A DNA stretch of 64,000 nucleotides, from assembly GCF_014635325.1 (NCBI RefSeq), contig NZ_BMCT01000001.1, forward strand, positions 124,001 through 188,000. Direction: 5' to 3'. The position numbers and the translations under genes are program-made. Below are positions 36,988 to 45,993 of the stretch, piece after piece; position 1 is the stretch's first letter; each line of letters opens with the position of its first letter. A model generated the notes under the pieces. The model was given only the letters and a program-made list of their open reading frames with translations. It was not told the DNA's origin and searched no databases. The stretch comes from Azorhizobium oxalatiphilum (GTDB taxonomy: Bacteria; Pseudomonadota; Alphaproteobacteria; Rhizobiales; Xanthobacteraceae).

Positions 36988-39900
36988 TCACGGCGTCGAA
37001 ACCGACGCCGCATAGTCCATGAGCTTCCTGCGCAGCGGGGCGAGGTTGGGCTTCGCCTTCGCATAGGCTTCCCAGTCCGCCGGGATGGCGGCGGCGATCT
37101 CGTCGCGCAGGGCCTTGGCCTTCTCGTCGGTGGCCGCGCGGCCATCCAGCCACTGGAGCATCCGCAGATCCATGATGCCGTCCGAGGTGGCGAGCACCAT
37201 GGCGTCCACGGTGGCGGTGGGCTGGCAGCGGTCGGCGGTGAGCGGCAGGAACATGAAGTCCGGCTCGCGCCCGTCGGTGGGGTCGCTGGGGTCGGCGGTG
37301 GCGGCGCGGGCGTGCCACTGGATGTAGCCCTGCGCGCCCACACGCCAGAGCAGGAAGCCGGCGGCGGCCTCCAGATCCGGCATGTTGTACATCCAGGGCG
37401 CGATGTTCTGCGCCTTCATGTCGGCAAAGCCCTGCGCCGAGACGCCATAGCCGTTGTTCACCAGCACGGTGTCGAACAGCGGCAGGAAGGGCTTGTCCTT
37501 CGGGTCGTTGAGCTGGCCCGAGATGTTGGCGTTGGGCACATAGAGCTTGATGGCATCGCGCAGCCGCTTCAGGTCCGCCGCCGGATTGGCGAGGTTCTGC
37601 GGCTCGTCGGCGATGGACCACAGCGGCTGCGGCAAACCGGCGGCGTTGAGGGCTGCCACCAGCGCCGCGATGTTCTCGCCCATGCCCTGAATGCCCACGC
37701 GGTCCACCAGCAGCTTCACCGACACATAGTCGAAGAAGGGCGTGGAGAAGCCGGCATCGCGGGCAAGGCGCGTCTGCGCGAGATAGCGCTCGCGGCGCTC
37801 CTGTGTCGGCACCACGAAGTCCGGCGACAGGCCGGTGAGGCCGAAGCGGCGCAGGGCGCGCAGATCACAGCCCATCTGCATGTCGGACATCTGGGTGGAG
37901 GGCGGGAACCACACGTCCGGATTGGGCGCGGCCATGTAATAGCCGATGGGCGTCGAGGTGGGCGGCAGGGTGAAGGGGATCACCTCCACGTTCACGCTGG
38001 CCTTCACCTCCTGCCCGGCGATGGTCAGCGTGAGGTCCACGGGCACGGTGCCGCTGGCGGTGTCGGGCACGGTGAAGGAGGCGTTGATCCGGCGCGGCAC
38101 GCCCTTGGCGATGCGCATCATGCGCATGTCGCCTTCCAGCACGTCGGAGGTGATGGCGAGGGCATTCTCGCCCACGCCCCGGCGCATGTAGGTCCACTTG
38201 CCCCAGCGCAGGTCGCCCTTGATGCCGCCGCCGATGGAGAGGGTGGACTTGGGGGTGAGGTCCTCCTGATCGGAGAAGGCGAGGAAATCGACGGAGACCA
38301 CCTGTCCCCGCGCCGCGCGAAAGGCGGCGGTGGTGGGCAGGTTCGGGTCCCAGAACGGATGCTGCGACCGCTTCGTGCCGGGCGGGAGGACGCGCAGGGT
38401 GATGCCCCTGGCCAGCGCCGGGTCCACCGGCTTGTCCACCAGCGGCCAGCGCTCCGCATAGCGCTCGCGGCGCCACTGCTCCACCGCGTCCGCGGCGGCG
38501 GTGCTGGTGCCGGGCTCGATCACCATGGCGGCGATATAGCCGTCGTTCGGCGGCTGGTCGGAGGAGATGTCCACCGTGATCCTGCCGTCGATCACCGGCA
38601 CGGTGGCGGTGACGAGGCCGGCGCGGCGGCTGGCATAGACGGCCCACGGATCGCCGTCGATCATGGCCTCCTTCCAGAGGTCGCGGTGGAATACCTTGTC
38701 CACCCACTCGTCCGGCGAGAAATCTTCCTTCAGCGCCACCTTGCCGTTGATGATGAAGGAGCGGTGCAGCGAGTGGGGCATGTATTCCCACTCGCCCTGA
38801 TCCTCGGTCCAGAGCGAGACGGTGGCGGTGGGGCTCTTGTCCCACGGCACGGTGATGGTCTTCACCCCGTTGAGGCCGGAAGAGAGCAGCGGATCATTCT
38901 GCGTGCGCACCAGATCGCGCGCCGGGGCGCCGAGGCGCTTGTCATCCTTGGTCACGGTTTCGAAGCCGGGGGCATTCACCTCCGGCGGGCCGAAGCGCAG
39001 GCCGATGGCGCCGTTGGGCAGCACATGCCCGCCCGCCACGTGCACGTCACCGAGCTTGATGGTGCCCTCGCCGTCGCCCACGGAGACCACGATGCGCGAG
39101 ACCTGCGTGCGGTCGAGCCGGGTCTTGCCGGGCGTCACCCAGGAGGAGATGGGCGAGCGCACGGTGAAGGGGCCGGGCGGCACGGTGGTGGTGGTGTTGA
39201 CGCGCGAATTCCAGTTCTTGGAGTTCACGTCATCGATGCGCAGATAGACGGTGATGGGCTTCGCATTGGGATTGGTGCCCGTCACCACCAGCTCCTGCTC
39301 CTGCCCGAAGGCGATGGGCGGGAAGAAGTCCTGCTCGGCGGTGGTGGAGGCGCCCTTCAGCCACGCCTGCCCGATCTTCACCTCGTTGGAAGGCGCGGCG
39401 GCGCGCTGGCCGATGCGGGTCTCCACCGCCATGCTGGCGATCTGGGCCGGGGGCGCGTTCTCGGGCGAGAACAGGATGATGCGGGTGATGGCATTGGCAT
39501 CCAGCGCGCGCTTGCTCGGGGTCGCGAGATTCTGGAACGGCACCACCCATTCGAACGGGCCGGGCGGCAGCATGTTCACCGCGCCGAAGCGCGAGCCCCA
39601 GTCCTTGGACTGGGTGTCATCCATGCGCAGGTCCAGCTCCAGCGGGCCGTTGGTGGGGTTGGTGCCCTTGATGACCAGACTGTCACCGGAGCTGAAGGCG
39701 CGCGAGGGCGTAAAGTTCTGCTCGATGGCGGTGGCGGTGCTGGTGTTCGCCGCCAGTGTCCTGTTCATGCCCGCAGCCGCCGGGCTGGCCGGCGCTGCGG
39801 CTGTGCCGCCGCGCGCCTCCACCGATACCCGCGACACCTGCGCCGCCGGAGCATTCTCCGGCGTGAAGATGATGATGCGGGTGATCAGGTTTGCATCCAG

Positions 39901-40806
39901 CGGCCGCTTGCTGGGCGTGACGAGGTTCTGGAACGGGATCACCCATTCGAACGGTCCCGGCGGCACATTGTTGACCGCCCCGAAGCGCGAGCCCCAGTCC
40001 TTGGACTGGGTGTCATCCATGCGCAGGTCCAGCTCCAGCGGACCATTGGTGGGATTGGTGCCCTTGATGACGAGGCTGTCCCCGGCGCGGAAGGCGCGGC
40101 TCGGGGTGAAATACTTCTCGATGGCCGGGGCGGTGGTGGTGCCGGAGGCCAGCACGTCACCGGTGCCGGCGGAGCTGGAGGCGGCGGCCGGCGTCGGCGA
40201 GAGCGCCTGACCCGCGCGTGCTTCCAGCGCGATGCTGGCGATCTGCGCCGGGGGCAGGTTCTCGGGCGTGAAGACGATGATGCGGGTGATGGCATTCAGA
40301 TCCATCGGCCGCTTGTCCTGCGTCAGCAGGCCCTGGAAGGGCACCACCCATTCGAACGGGCCGGGCATCACCACGTTCATGCCGCCATGGCGCGAGCTCC
40401 AGTCCTTGGAGGCGCTGTCGTCGATGCGCAGGTCCAGCTCCAGCGCATCGCTGGAGCTGTTGGTGCCCCGGATGACGAGGCTGTCGCCGGCCGAGAAGGC
40501 GCGCGGCGGGGCGAAGTTCTGCTCGATGGCGGTGGCGGTGGTGACGTTGGACACCAGAACGCGGCTCTGGCCGGGCGTGGGTGCGGGGGCTGAGGGAATG
40601 TTGGCCGGCGGCGTCAGCGGCGTCTCGGACATGAGGCGCTGCTTGGTGGACTGGATCTCGCGATTGATGGTGCGCTCGATCTTCTCGACGCTCAGCTTCT
40701 GCCAGAGGTCCGGTCGCACCACCGATACGCCCACAGCCACCGTGGCCAGCGCACCGATCATGCCGCCCCAGACGAATCCGCTGATCCAGGACCGGATTTT
40801 ACCCAT
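36988..40806 (-). CDS. membrane-anchored protein with four tandem beta modules and a TIM-barrel-like C-terminus
   Basis: The product (1272 residues) is not a named family I can assign. It has one N-terminal membrane helix (about 10-30), then four copies of a module of about 117 residues (about 82-198, 217-333, 348-464, 477-593; the last divergent). Each shows a GDSLVI-like strand, an N-rich turn, LELDLR-DD-SKDW-SR and PPGPFEW-PF. The modules resemble carbohydrate-binding jelly rolls. Residues about 600-930 are beta-rich, and about 940-1272 look like a (beta/alpha) barrel of a glycoside-hydrolase/DUF4091 kind, with PQPLWSIADEPQNLANPAAD as a possible acid-bearing strand. A role in processing or binding an exopolysaccharide is inference. 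It is a single gene. Confidence 0.7.
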   Translation of the reverse strand: MGKIRSWISGFVWGGMIGALATVAVGVSVVRPDLWQKLSVEKIERTINREIQSTKQRLMSETPLTPPANIPSAPAPTPGQSRVLVSNVTTATAIEQNFAPPRAFSAGDSLVIRGTNSSSDALELDLRIDDSASKDWSSRHGGMNVVMPGPFEWVVPFQGLLTQDKRPMDLNAITRIIVFTPENLPPAQIASIALEARAGQALSPTPAAASSSAGTGDVLASGTTTAPAIEKYFTPSRAFRAGDSLVIKGTNPTNGPLELDLRMDDTQSKDWGSRFGAVNNVPPGPFEWVIPFQNLVTPSKRPLDANLITRIIIFTPENAPAAQVSRVSVEARGGTAAAPASPAAAGMNRTLAANTSTATAIEQNFTPSRAFSSGDSLVIKGTNPTNGPLELDLRMDDTQSKDWGSRFGAVNMLPPGPFEWVVPFQNLATPSKRALDANAITRIILFSPENAPPAQIASMAVETRIGQRAAAPSNEVKIGQAWLKGASTTAEQDFFPPIAFGQEQELVVTGTNPNAKPITVYLRIDDVNSKNWNSRVNTTTTVPPGPFTVRSPISSWVTPGKTRLDRTQVSRIVVSVGDGEGTIKLGDVHVAGGHVLPNGAIGLRFGPPEVNAPGFETVTKDDKRLGAPARDLVRTQNDPLLSSGLNGVKTITVPWDKSPTATVSLWTEDQGEWEYMPHSLHRSFIINGKVALKEDFSPDEWVDKVFHRDLWKEAMIDGDPWAVYASRRAGLVTATVPVIDGRITVDISSDQPPNDGYIAAMVIEPGTSTAAADAVEQWRRERYAERWPLVDKPVDPALARGITLRVLPPGTKRSQHPFWDPNLPTTAAFRAARGQVVSVDFLAFSDQEDLTPKSTLSIGGGIKGDLRWGKWTYMRRGVGENALAITSDVLEGDMRMMRIAKGVPRRINASFTVPDTASGTVPVDLTLTIAGQEVKASVNVEVIPFTLPPTSTPIGYYMAAPNPDVWFPPSTQMSDMQMGCDLRALRRFGLTGLSPDFVVPTQERRERYLAQTRLARDAGFSTPFFDYVSVKLLVDRVGIQGMGENIAALVAALNAAGLPQPLWSIADEPQNLANPAADLKRLRDAIKLYVPNANISGQLNDPKDKPFLPLFDTVLVNNGYGVSAQGFADMKAQNIAPWMYNMPDLEAAAGFLLWRVGAQGYIQWHARAATADPSDPTDGREPDFMFLPLTADRCQPTATVDAMVLATSDGIMDLRMLQWLDGRAATDEKAKALRDEIAAAIPADWEAYAKAKPNLAPLRRKLMDYAASVSTP

Positions 40807-41000
40807 TCGCCGTCTCCCGCGCGCTCAGCCCGCCCCAGGCCCATTCTCCGGCTCTAGACCATTGGCCCGGAAAGGAAAAGCTGAGGCTCGGCGGGCAATT
40901 TACCCCCGTACGCTTGCGCGGAGGCGGTATTTGGGAAGCACAATTGCCGCAGCGGCGGGGCTTTTCCCATGAGGGTGGGCGGCGGGTGGCCGGCAAACGA

Positions 41001-41024
41001 AAAGGGGCGCCCATGGGCGCCCCG
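41001..41024 (-). terminator. intrinsic terminator after the DUF4870 gene
   Basis: Read on the minus strand, GGGGCGCCCATGGGCGCCCC is a perfect palindrome followed by TTTTCGTTT. It starts 23 nt past the stop codon. Confidence 0.88.
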
Positions 41025-41046
41025 CTCGATCAAGTTTCGGTGCCGC

Positions 41047-41430
41047 TCAGAAGAAGGCGGCCGGCGCCGCGATGGGCTTGCGATCGTTGAAGGCGAGGAA
41101 ACCCTTCACCACGCGATAGATGCTCCAGATGCCGGTGGCGATCAGGATCGGGATGCCGATCAGGATGAAGCTGGTGATCAGCCCGATGACGGACAGCAGC
41201 AGGCCGATCCAGAACGTGCGGATGAGCCAGGTGAAATGGGATTCGTAAATGGTGCCGGCGGCATCGCCGCGCTTCACATAGGCCACGATCAGCCCGACCA
41301 GCATGGTGATGCCGACGAAGAAGCCCACCACATAAAGGATGTAGGTGATCATGACGATGTTGCGCAGGGCTTCATCCCGCGCGGCGGGAGTGACGGCATA
41401 GCCCGAGGACGGATCAGTATTCGTGGACAT
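41047..41430 (-). CDS. DUF4870-like small membrane protein
   Basis: The 127-residue protein has three to four membrane helices (NIVMITYILYVVGFFVGITM, a second segment before YVKRG, and two around LLSVIGLITSFILIGIPILI). YESHFTWLIRTFWIG and IYRVVKGFLAFNDRKP are characteristic of DUF4870/YxeB-type inner-membrane proteins. No enzymatic function is known for the family. It is a single gene with its own terminator; the ribosome-binding site is a weak AAGGTAG. Confidence 0.8.
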   Translation of the reverse strand: MSTNTDPSSGYAVTPAARDEALRNIVMITYILYVVGFFVGITMLVGLIVAYVKRGDAAGTIYESHFTWLIRTFWIGLLLSVIGLITSFILIGIPILIATGIWSIYRVVKGFLAFNDRKPIAAPAAFF

Positions 41431-41848
41431 GCTATCTTTCTACCTTGGAATGAAAATACATTGCTGCCGGGAAAAAAGAACCGGAAGAACCCTTCCGGAG
41501 CGTTGAGCGGCAGTCAAGAATGCAGCATGACGCAAGAGAGACGCAAGCGTGCGCCCGCGGTGTCTTTCGATTTATTTCTGCTGCTGGCCGTCGGCGACGG
41601 CAGAGGTCCGCAGATGGATATTCCCCAAGGGAATGTCTGGCCGGAAAATGTCGCCCGTTCGGCGGGAGGCCGTTGCATGGCCGGCAATTGTCCCGTAACG
41701 AAAGACCATTCGTCAGGAGCCCGGTGAAAATCCGGGTGGCTCTTCCGGCCGCCGACCCGCCGGACAACGCAACATGACATTGGCCCCTTCTCCGCTCCCC
41801 TTCTGAACAGGGCGCGCGCGGCCGTCACCTTGCGGACACCTCAACCTC
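41431..41848. other. 418-bp divergent intergenic region with several hairpins upstream of the SulP gene
   Basis: No gene was recognised. Possible hairpins are ACATTCCC/GGGAATGT-like pairing near 41620-41637 and AGCCCGG-N7-CCGGGTGGCT near 41719-41742. The latter lies about 110 nt before the SulP start, where a leader element could act. It matched no riboswitch class that I could confirm. Confidence 0.35.
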
Positions 41849-43327
41849 ATGACCTTTCTGCGTTCCTACACCCGTGACTGGGTCTCCAACATCCGTGGCG
41901 ATGTGCTCTCCGGCATCGTCGTCGCCCTCGCGCTCATCCCCGAGGCCATCGGCTTTTCCGCCATCGCCGGGGTGGACCCGAAGGTGGGCCTCTATGCCTC
42001 CTTCGCCATCGCCTGCGTGACCGCCATCGTGGGCGGCCGGCCGGGCATGATATCGGCTGCCACCGCCTCCACCGCCGTGGTGATGATCACCCTCGTGCGC
42101 GACCACGGCCTGCAATATCTGCTGGCCGCCAGCATCCTCATGGGCCTGATCCAGATCGTGGCCGGCATCATGAAGGTGGGGCGGCTGATGCGCTTCGTCT
42201 CGCGCTCGGTGATCACCGGCTTCGTCAATGCGCTGGCCATCCTCATCTTCATGGCGCAATTGCCCGAGCTGATGCACGTGCCCAACGCCACCTACGGGAT
42301 GATCGCGGCGGGACTTGCCATCATCTATCTGTTCCCGCGCCTGACGAAGGCGATCCCCTCGCCGCTGGTGGCCATCGCCGTGCTCACCGCCGCGGCGTGG
42401 GGCTTCGGCATGGATCTGCGCCATGTGGGCGATCTCGGCGCGCTGCCCTCAAGCCTGCCGGTGTTCGCGCTGCCGGACATCCCGCTCAACTGGGAGACGC
42501 TGCGCATCATCTTCCCCTATTCGGTCACGCTCGCCGCCGTGGGCCTGCTGGAGAGCCTGCTCACCGCGCAGATCGTGGACGACATGACCGACACCCCCAG
42601 CAACAAGAGCCAGGAATGCGTGGGGCAGGGCGCGGCGAATATCGCCTCCGCGCTCATCGGCGGCATGGGCGGCTGCGCCATGATCGGCCAGTCGGTGATC
42701 AACGTCTCCTCCGGCGGGCGCGGGCGGCTGTCCGCCTTCGTGGCCGGCGTGTTCCTGCTGGTGCTGATCGTGGCGCTGCAGGATCTCGTGCGCATCATCC
42801 CCATGGCGGCGCTGGTGGCGGTGATGATCATGGTGTCCATCGGCACCTTCTCGTGGCGCTCCATTCTCGATCTGCGCCGCAATCCGCCCTCGTCCTCGCT
42901 GGTGATGCTGGCCACGGTGGCGACCGTGGTGGGCACGCAGGATCTGGCCAAGGGCGTGCTGGTGGGCGTGCTGCTCTCCGGCGTGTTCTTCGCCGGCAAG
43001 GTCTCTCGCCTCGCCCGCGTTGAGGCGCACCCGGAGGGAGAGGCCCGCGTGCTCTATCGCGTCTCGGGGCAGATCTTCTTCGCCTCCTCCGACACCTTCC
43101 TCGCCGGCTTCGACTTCGATGCGAAGCCGCGCGAGGTGGTGATCGACCTCACCCATGCGCATTTCTGGGACATCACCGCCATCGCCGCGCTGGACAGGGC
43201 GGTGCTGAAGTTCCGGCAGGCGGGGGCCAGCGTTGTCGTTCTGGGGCTCAACGAGGCCAGCGCCACGCTGGTGGAGCGCTTCGGCCAGCACGACAAGGAC
43301 GGCGCCCGGATGCCGGCATCGCACTGA
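41849..43327 (+). CDS. SulP family inorganic anion transporter with STAS domain
   Basis: The 492-residue protein has about 11-12 membrane helices followed by a C-terminal STAS domain (about 395-480: [33 protein letters not shown]). The signature region [20 protein letters not shown] is at the N-terminus. SulP proteins carry sulfate, bicarbonate or other anions. Placement between the nitrate regulators and the nitrate operon suggests an anion-uptake role, possibly sulfate or molybdate, but the specificity cannot be read. Closely related ones are annotated YchM/DauA-like. It ends about 160 nt upstream of the sigma-54 box of the nrt operon. Confidence 0.92.
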   Translation: MTFLRSYTRDWVSNIRGDVLSGIVVALALIPEAIGFSAIAGVDPKVGLYASFAIACVTAIVGGRPGMISAATASTAVVMITLVRDHGLQYLLAASILMGLIQIVAGIMKVGRLMRFVSRSVITGFVNALAILIFMAQLPELMHVPNATYGMIAAGLAIIYLFPRLTKAIPSPLVAIAVLTAAAWGFGMDLRHVGDLGALPSSLPVFALPDIPLNWETLRIIFPYSVTLAAVGLLESLLTAQIVDDMTDTPSNKSQECVGQGAANIASALIGGMGGCAMIGQSVINVSSGGRGRLSAFVAGVFLLVLIVALQDLVRIIPMAALVAVMIMVSIGTFSWRSILDLRRNPPSSSLVMLATVATVVGTQDLAKGVLVGVLLSGVFFAGKVSRLARVEAHPEGEARVLYRVSGQIFFASSDTFLAGFDFDAKPREVVIDLTHAHFWDITAIAALDRAVLKFRQAGASVVVLGLNEASATLVERFGQHDKDGARMPASH

Positions 43328-43485
43328 AAATCGCCCCGCCCGGACCGCGATCGTCCCTGTCGCAGCGCACAAAACACGGGCAGTTGCGCGTGGTCTGGGC
43401 GGGAAACGTGCACGCTTTTTGAGGTGCCTGCAAATTGGGCATCTGTTTTCTTGAATGATTGCAATTCCATAGCGCCGGGTCGCAG

Positions 43486-43502
43486 TTGGCACGCCTCTTG
43501 TA
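43486..43502 (+). promoter_or_regulatory. sigma-54 (RpoN) promoter of the nitrate operon
   Basis: TTGGCACGCCTCTTGTA matches the -24/-12 consensus TGGCAC-N5-TTGCa, with GG at 43488-43489 and the -12 element GT at 43500-43501 (consensus GC, one mismatch). An inverted TGCC-N9-GGCA pair at about 43424-43441 upstream could be an NtrC enhancer site. Predicted transcription would start near 43513, just before the first leader hairpin. Confidence 0.75.
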
Positions 43503-43512
43503 TGAAGGAGGG

Positions 43513-43626
43513 CGTGCACCGTCGACGCTGACTGGTGCCAGACATTTCGCCCCAATGACGGGGCCCGCAGCAAAGCCGCTGACACCGATGGCACAGGATG
43601 CCGTCGAGCTGTCTGCGGCTTTTTTC
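43513..43626 (+). promoter_or_regulatory. NasT (ANTAR) antitermination leader with two hairpins
   Basis: P1 is GCACC-GTC (43516-43523), hexaloop GACGCT, GAC-T-GGTGC to 43538. P2 is GATGGC (43587-43592), loop ACAGGAT, GCCGTC to 43605, capping a longer stem AAAGCCGC-T-GACA ... TGTC-T-GCGGCTTTTTT (43572-43625). P2 is thus the tip of an intrinsic terminator. Its loop has A at position 1 and G at position 4, as in ANTAR target loops. P1 keeps G4 but has G at position 1. NasS and NasT are encoded at 34.8-36.5 kb. Confidence 0.82.
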
Positions 43627-43682
43627 GTTTCCGGCACCCGTCATCCCGATCCGAACCGACCGAACACCTGAGGGGAACACAG

Positions 43683-45041
43683 ATGAGCGATGCGTCCGAA
43701 CAGAAGCCGGCCCTGACGTCTCCCGTTGCCGCCGGGACGCCCAAAGGCGTCTCCCGCCGCTCCCTGCTGAAGGGCAGCGCGGCGGCGCTCGGCACGGCCG
43801 CCCTGTTCGATGCCGTGCGCATGGCCTTCCCCGGTGGCGTGCCCTCCGCACATGCGGCGGCGCCGGAGACCACCAAGGCCATCCTCGGCTACATCGCCCT
43901 CATCGATGCCTCGCCCCTCGTGATCGCCAAGGAGAAGGGCTTCTTCGCCAAGCATGGCGTGCCGGATGTGGACGTGGTGAAGCAGGCGTCGTGGGGCGCC
44001 ACCCGCGACAATCTCGTGCTGGGTGGGGCGGCCAACGGCATCGATGGTGCGCACATCCTGACCCCGATGCCCTACCTCATCTCCACCGGCAAGGTGACGC
44101 AGAACAACGCGCCCACCCCCATGTACATCCTCTCGCGCCTGAACCTCGATGCGCAGGCCATCTCCGTTTCCAACGAATACAAGGATCTGAAGCCCACCAC
44201 CGATGCCTCTGCCCTGAAGGCCGCCTTCGCGAAGAAGCGGGCCGAGGGCAAGGAGGTGAAGGTGGCCATGACCTTCCCCGGTGGCACCCATGATCTGTGG
44301 ATCCGCTACTGGCTGGCCGCCGCCGGCATCGACCCGGACAAGGACGTCTCCACCATCGTGGTGCCGCCGCCGCAGATGGTGGCCAACATGAAGGTGGGCA
44401 ACATGGACGCCTTCTGCGTGGGCGAGCCGTGGAATGAGCAGCTGGTCAATCAGGGTATCGGATTTACCGCCTGCACCACCGGCGAGATCTGGAAGAACCA
44501 TCCCGAGAAGGCGCTCGGCATGCGCGCCGACTTCGTGGACAAGAACCCCAACGCCACCCGCGCCATCGTGATGGCGGTGCTGGAAGCCCAGCAGTGGTGC
44601 GACAGACAAGAGAACAAGCAGGAGCTGGCCGAGATCGTCGGCAAGCGCCAGTGGTTCAACGTGCCGGTGGCCGACATCATCGGCCGCCTGAAGGGCGACA
44701 TCAATTACGGCAACGGCCGCGTGGAGAAGGGCACCACGCAGTTCATGAAGTTCTGGCAGGACCACGCCTCCTACCCCTTCAAGAGCCACGATGCCTGGTT
44801 TGTCACCGAGGACATCCGCTGGGGCAAGTTCGAGCCCTCCACCGACATCAAGGGGCTGGTGGACAAGGTGAACCGCGATGACATCTGGCGCGAGGCCGCC
44901 AAGCAGCTGAGCGTCGCCTCAGCCGATATTCCGGCCTCCTCGTCGCGCGGTGTGGAGACCTTCTTCGACGGCAAGACCTTCGATCCGGCGAACCCCACCG
45001 CCTACCTCAAAAGCCTCGGCATCAAGCGCGTCGAAGTCTGA
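43683..45041 (+). CDS. nrtA: nitrate ABC transporter substrate-binding protein, Tat-exported
   Basis: The 452-residue precursor has a twin-arginine signal (GVSRRSLLKGSAAALGTAAL) and the NrtA/CmpA nitrate/bicarbonate-binding fold. MVANMKVGNMDAFCVGEPWN and GTHDLWIRYWLAAAGIDPDK are typical family segments. It binds nitrate (perhaps nitrite or cyanate) in the periplasm for NrtB and NrtD. It is the first structural gene after the NasT-responsive leader. The ribosome-binding site is a GAGGGGAA box upstream. Compared with the cytoplasmic NasS paralogue at 35 kb, the export signal is the main difference. Confidence 0.92.
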   Translation: MSDASEQKPALTSPVAAGTPKGVSRRSLLKGSAAALGTAALFDAVRMAFPGGVPSAHAAAPETTKAILGYIALIDASPLVIAKEKGFFAKHGVPDVDVVKQASWGATRDNLVLGGAANGIDGAHILTPMPYLISTGKVTQNNAPTPMYILSRLNLDAQAISVSNEYKDLKPTTDASALKAAFAKKRAEGKEVKVAMTFPGGTHDLWIRYWLAAAGIDPDKDVSTIVVPPPQMVANMKVGNMDAFCVGEPWNEQLVNQGIGFTACTTGEIWKNHPEKALGMRADFVDKNPNATRAIVMAVLEAQQWCDRQENKQELAEIVGKRQWFNVPVADIIGRLKGDINYGNGRVEKGTTQFMKFWQDHASYPFKSHDAWFVTEDIRWGKFEPSTDIKGLVDKVNRDDIWREAAKQLSVASADIPASSSRGVETFFDGKTFDPANPTAYLKSLGIKRVEV

Positions 45042-45065
45042 CGCCCGCTCGCAAGGGAGCCTCCC

Positions 45066-45980
45066 ATGTCCGTCACCGCTCTCAAAGAGGCCGAGCCGCA
45101 GCGGCGCCCCGAAGGCGCTGGGCTTACGGCCGCCCCCGCCGCCAAGGTGGTGCGCCTGAAGACCGCCCGCCCGCCGGCCACCGCCCGCCTGATGGCGGCG
45201 GTGCGCTGGACGGCTGTCAGCGTGCTGCCGCCGGTCATCGTCACCGCGCTGCTGCTCCTCGTGTGGGAGATGCTCTGCGCCAGCCCGACGGCGACCCTGC
45301 CGCCGCCGAGCCGTATCTGGCTTGAGGCCAGGGATCTCATCGTCGATCCCTTCTTCGTCTCAGGTCCGCAGGACATCGGCCTGGGCCTGCGCGTGCTGGT
45401 CTCGCTCCAGCGCGTGGCGGTGGGCTTTGGCCTTGCCGCCGTGGTGGGCGTGCTGCTGGGCGCGCTGATCGGCCAGTCAGTCTGGGCCATGCGCGGCCTC
45501 GACCCGCTGTTCCAGATGCTGCGCACGGTGCCGCCGCTGGCGTGGCTGCCGCTGGCGCTGGCCGCCTTCCGCGACAGCAACCCCTCGGCCATCTTCGTCA
45601 TCTTCATCACCGCCATCTGGCCCATCATCATCAATACGGCGGTGGGCATCCGCAACATCCCGCAGGACTATCGCAACGTGGCGCAGGTGCTGCGGCTGAA
45701 CCCGCTGGAATTCTTCTGGAAGATCATGCTGCCCTCGGCGGCGCCCTACATCTTCACCGGCCTGCGCATCGGCGTCGGCCTCTCCTGGCTCGCCATCGTG
45801 GCGGCGGAGATGCTCACCGGCGGCGTCGGCATCGGCTTCTTCATCTGGGATGCGTGGAACTCCTCGCGCCTGCCCGACATCATCGTGGCGCTGGTCTACA
45901 TCGGCGTGGTGGGCTTCGTGCTCGACCGTCTCGTGGCCGGCCTCGCCGGCATCGTCACCCGCGGCACCGCAGCGTCCTGA
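45066..45980 (+). CDS. nrtB: nitrate ABC transporter permease
   Basis: The 304-residue inner-membrane protein has six membrane helices and the coupling loop NVAQVLRLNPLEFFWKIMLP of BPD-type permeases. AEMLTGGVGIGFFIWDAWNS is the family C-terminal signature of NrtB. It would form a homodimeric channel with NrtD. The N-terminal 45 residues are polar and Pro/Ala-rich. It lies 24 nt after nrtA and 13 nt before nrtD. Confidence 0.93.
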   Translation: MSVTALKEAEPQRRPEGAGLTAAPAAKVVRLKTARPPATARLMAAVRWTAVSVLPPVIVTALLLLVWEMLCASPTATLPPPSRIWLEARDLIVDPFFVSGPQDIGLGLRVLVSLQRVAVGFGLAAVVGVLLGALIGQSVWAMRGLDPLFQMLRTVPPLAWLPLALAAFRDSNPSAIFVIFITAIWPIIINTAVGIRNIPQDYRNVAQVLRLNPLEFFWKIMLPSAAPYIFTGLRIGVGLSWLAIVAAEMLTGGVGIGFFIWDAWNSSRLPDIIVALVYIGVVGFVLDRLVAGLAGIVTRGTAAS

Positions 45981-45993
45981 GAGGGAGGAATTC

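Noticed and set aside
41715-41760. Cobalamin-riboswitch-like stretch GGTGAAAATCCGGG before the SulP gene
   Set aside because: The other conserved blocks (CCCCGCCACTG and the order of elements) are missing, and the downstream gene is not linked to cobalamin.
43459-43671. 70-residue frame in the nitrate-operon leader
   Set aside because: It starts upstream of the predicted transcript start and spans the antitermination hairpins, with no ribosome-binding site.
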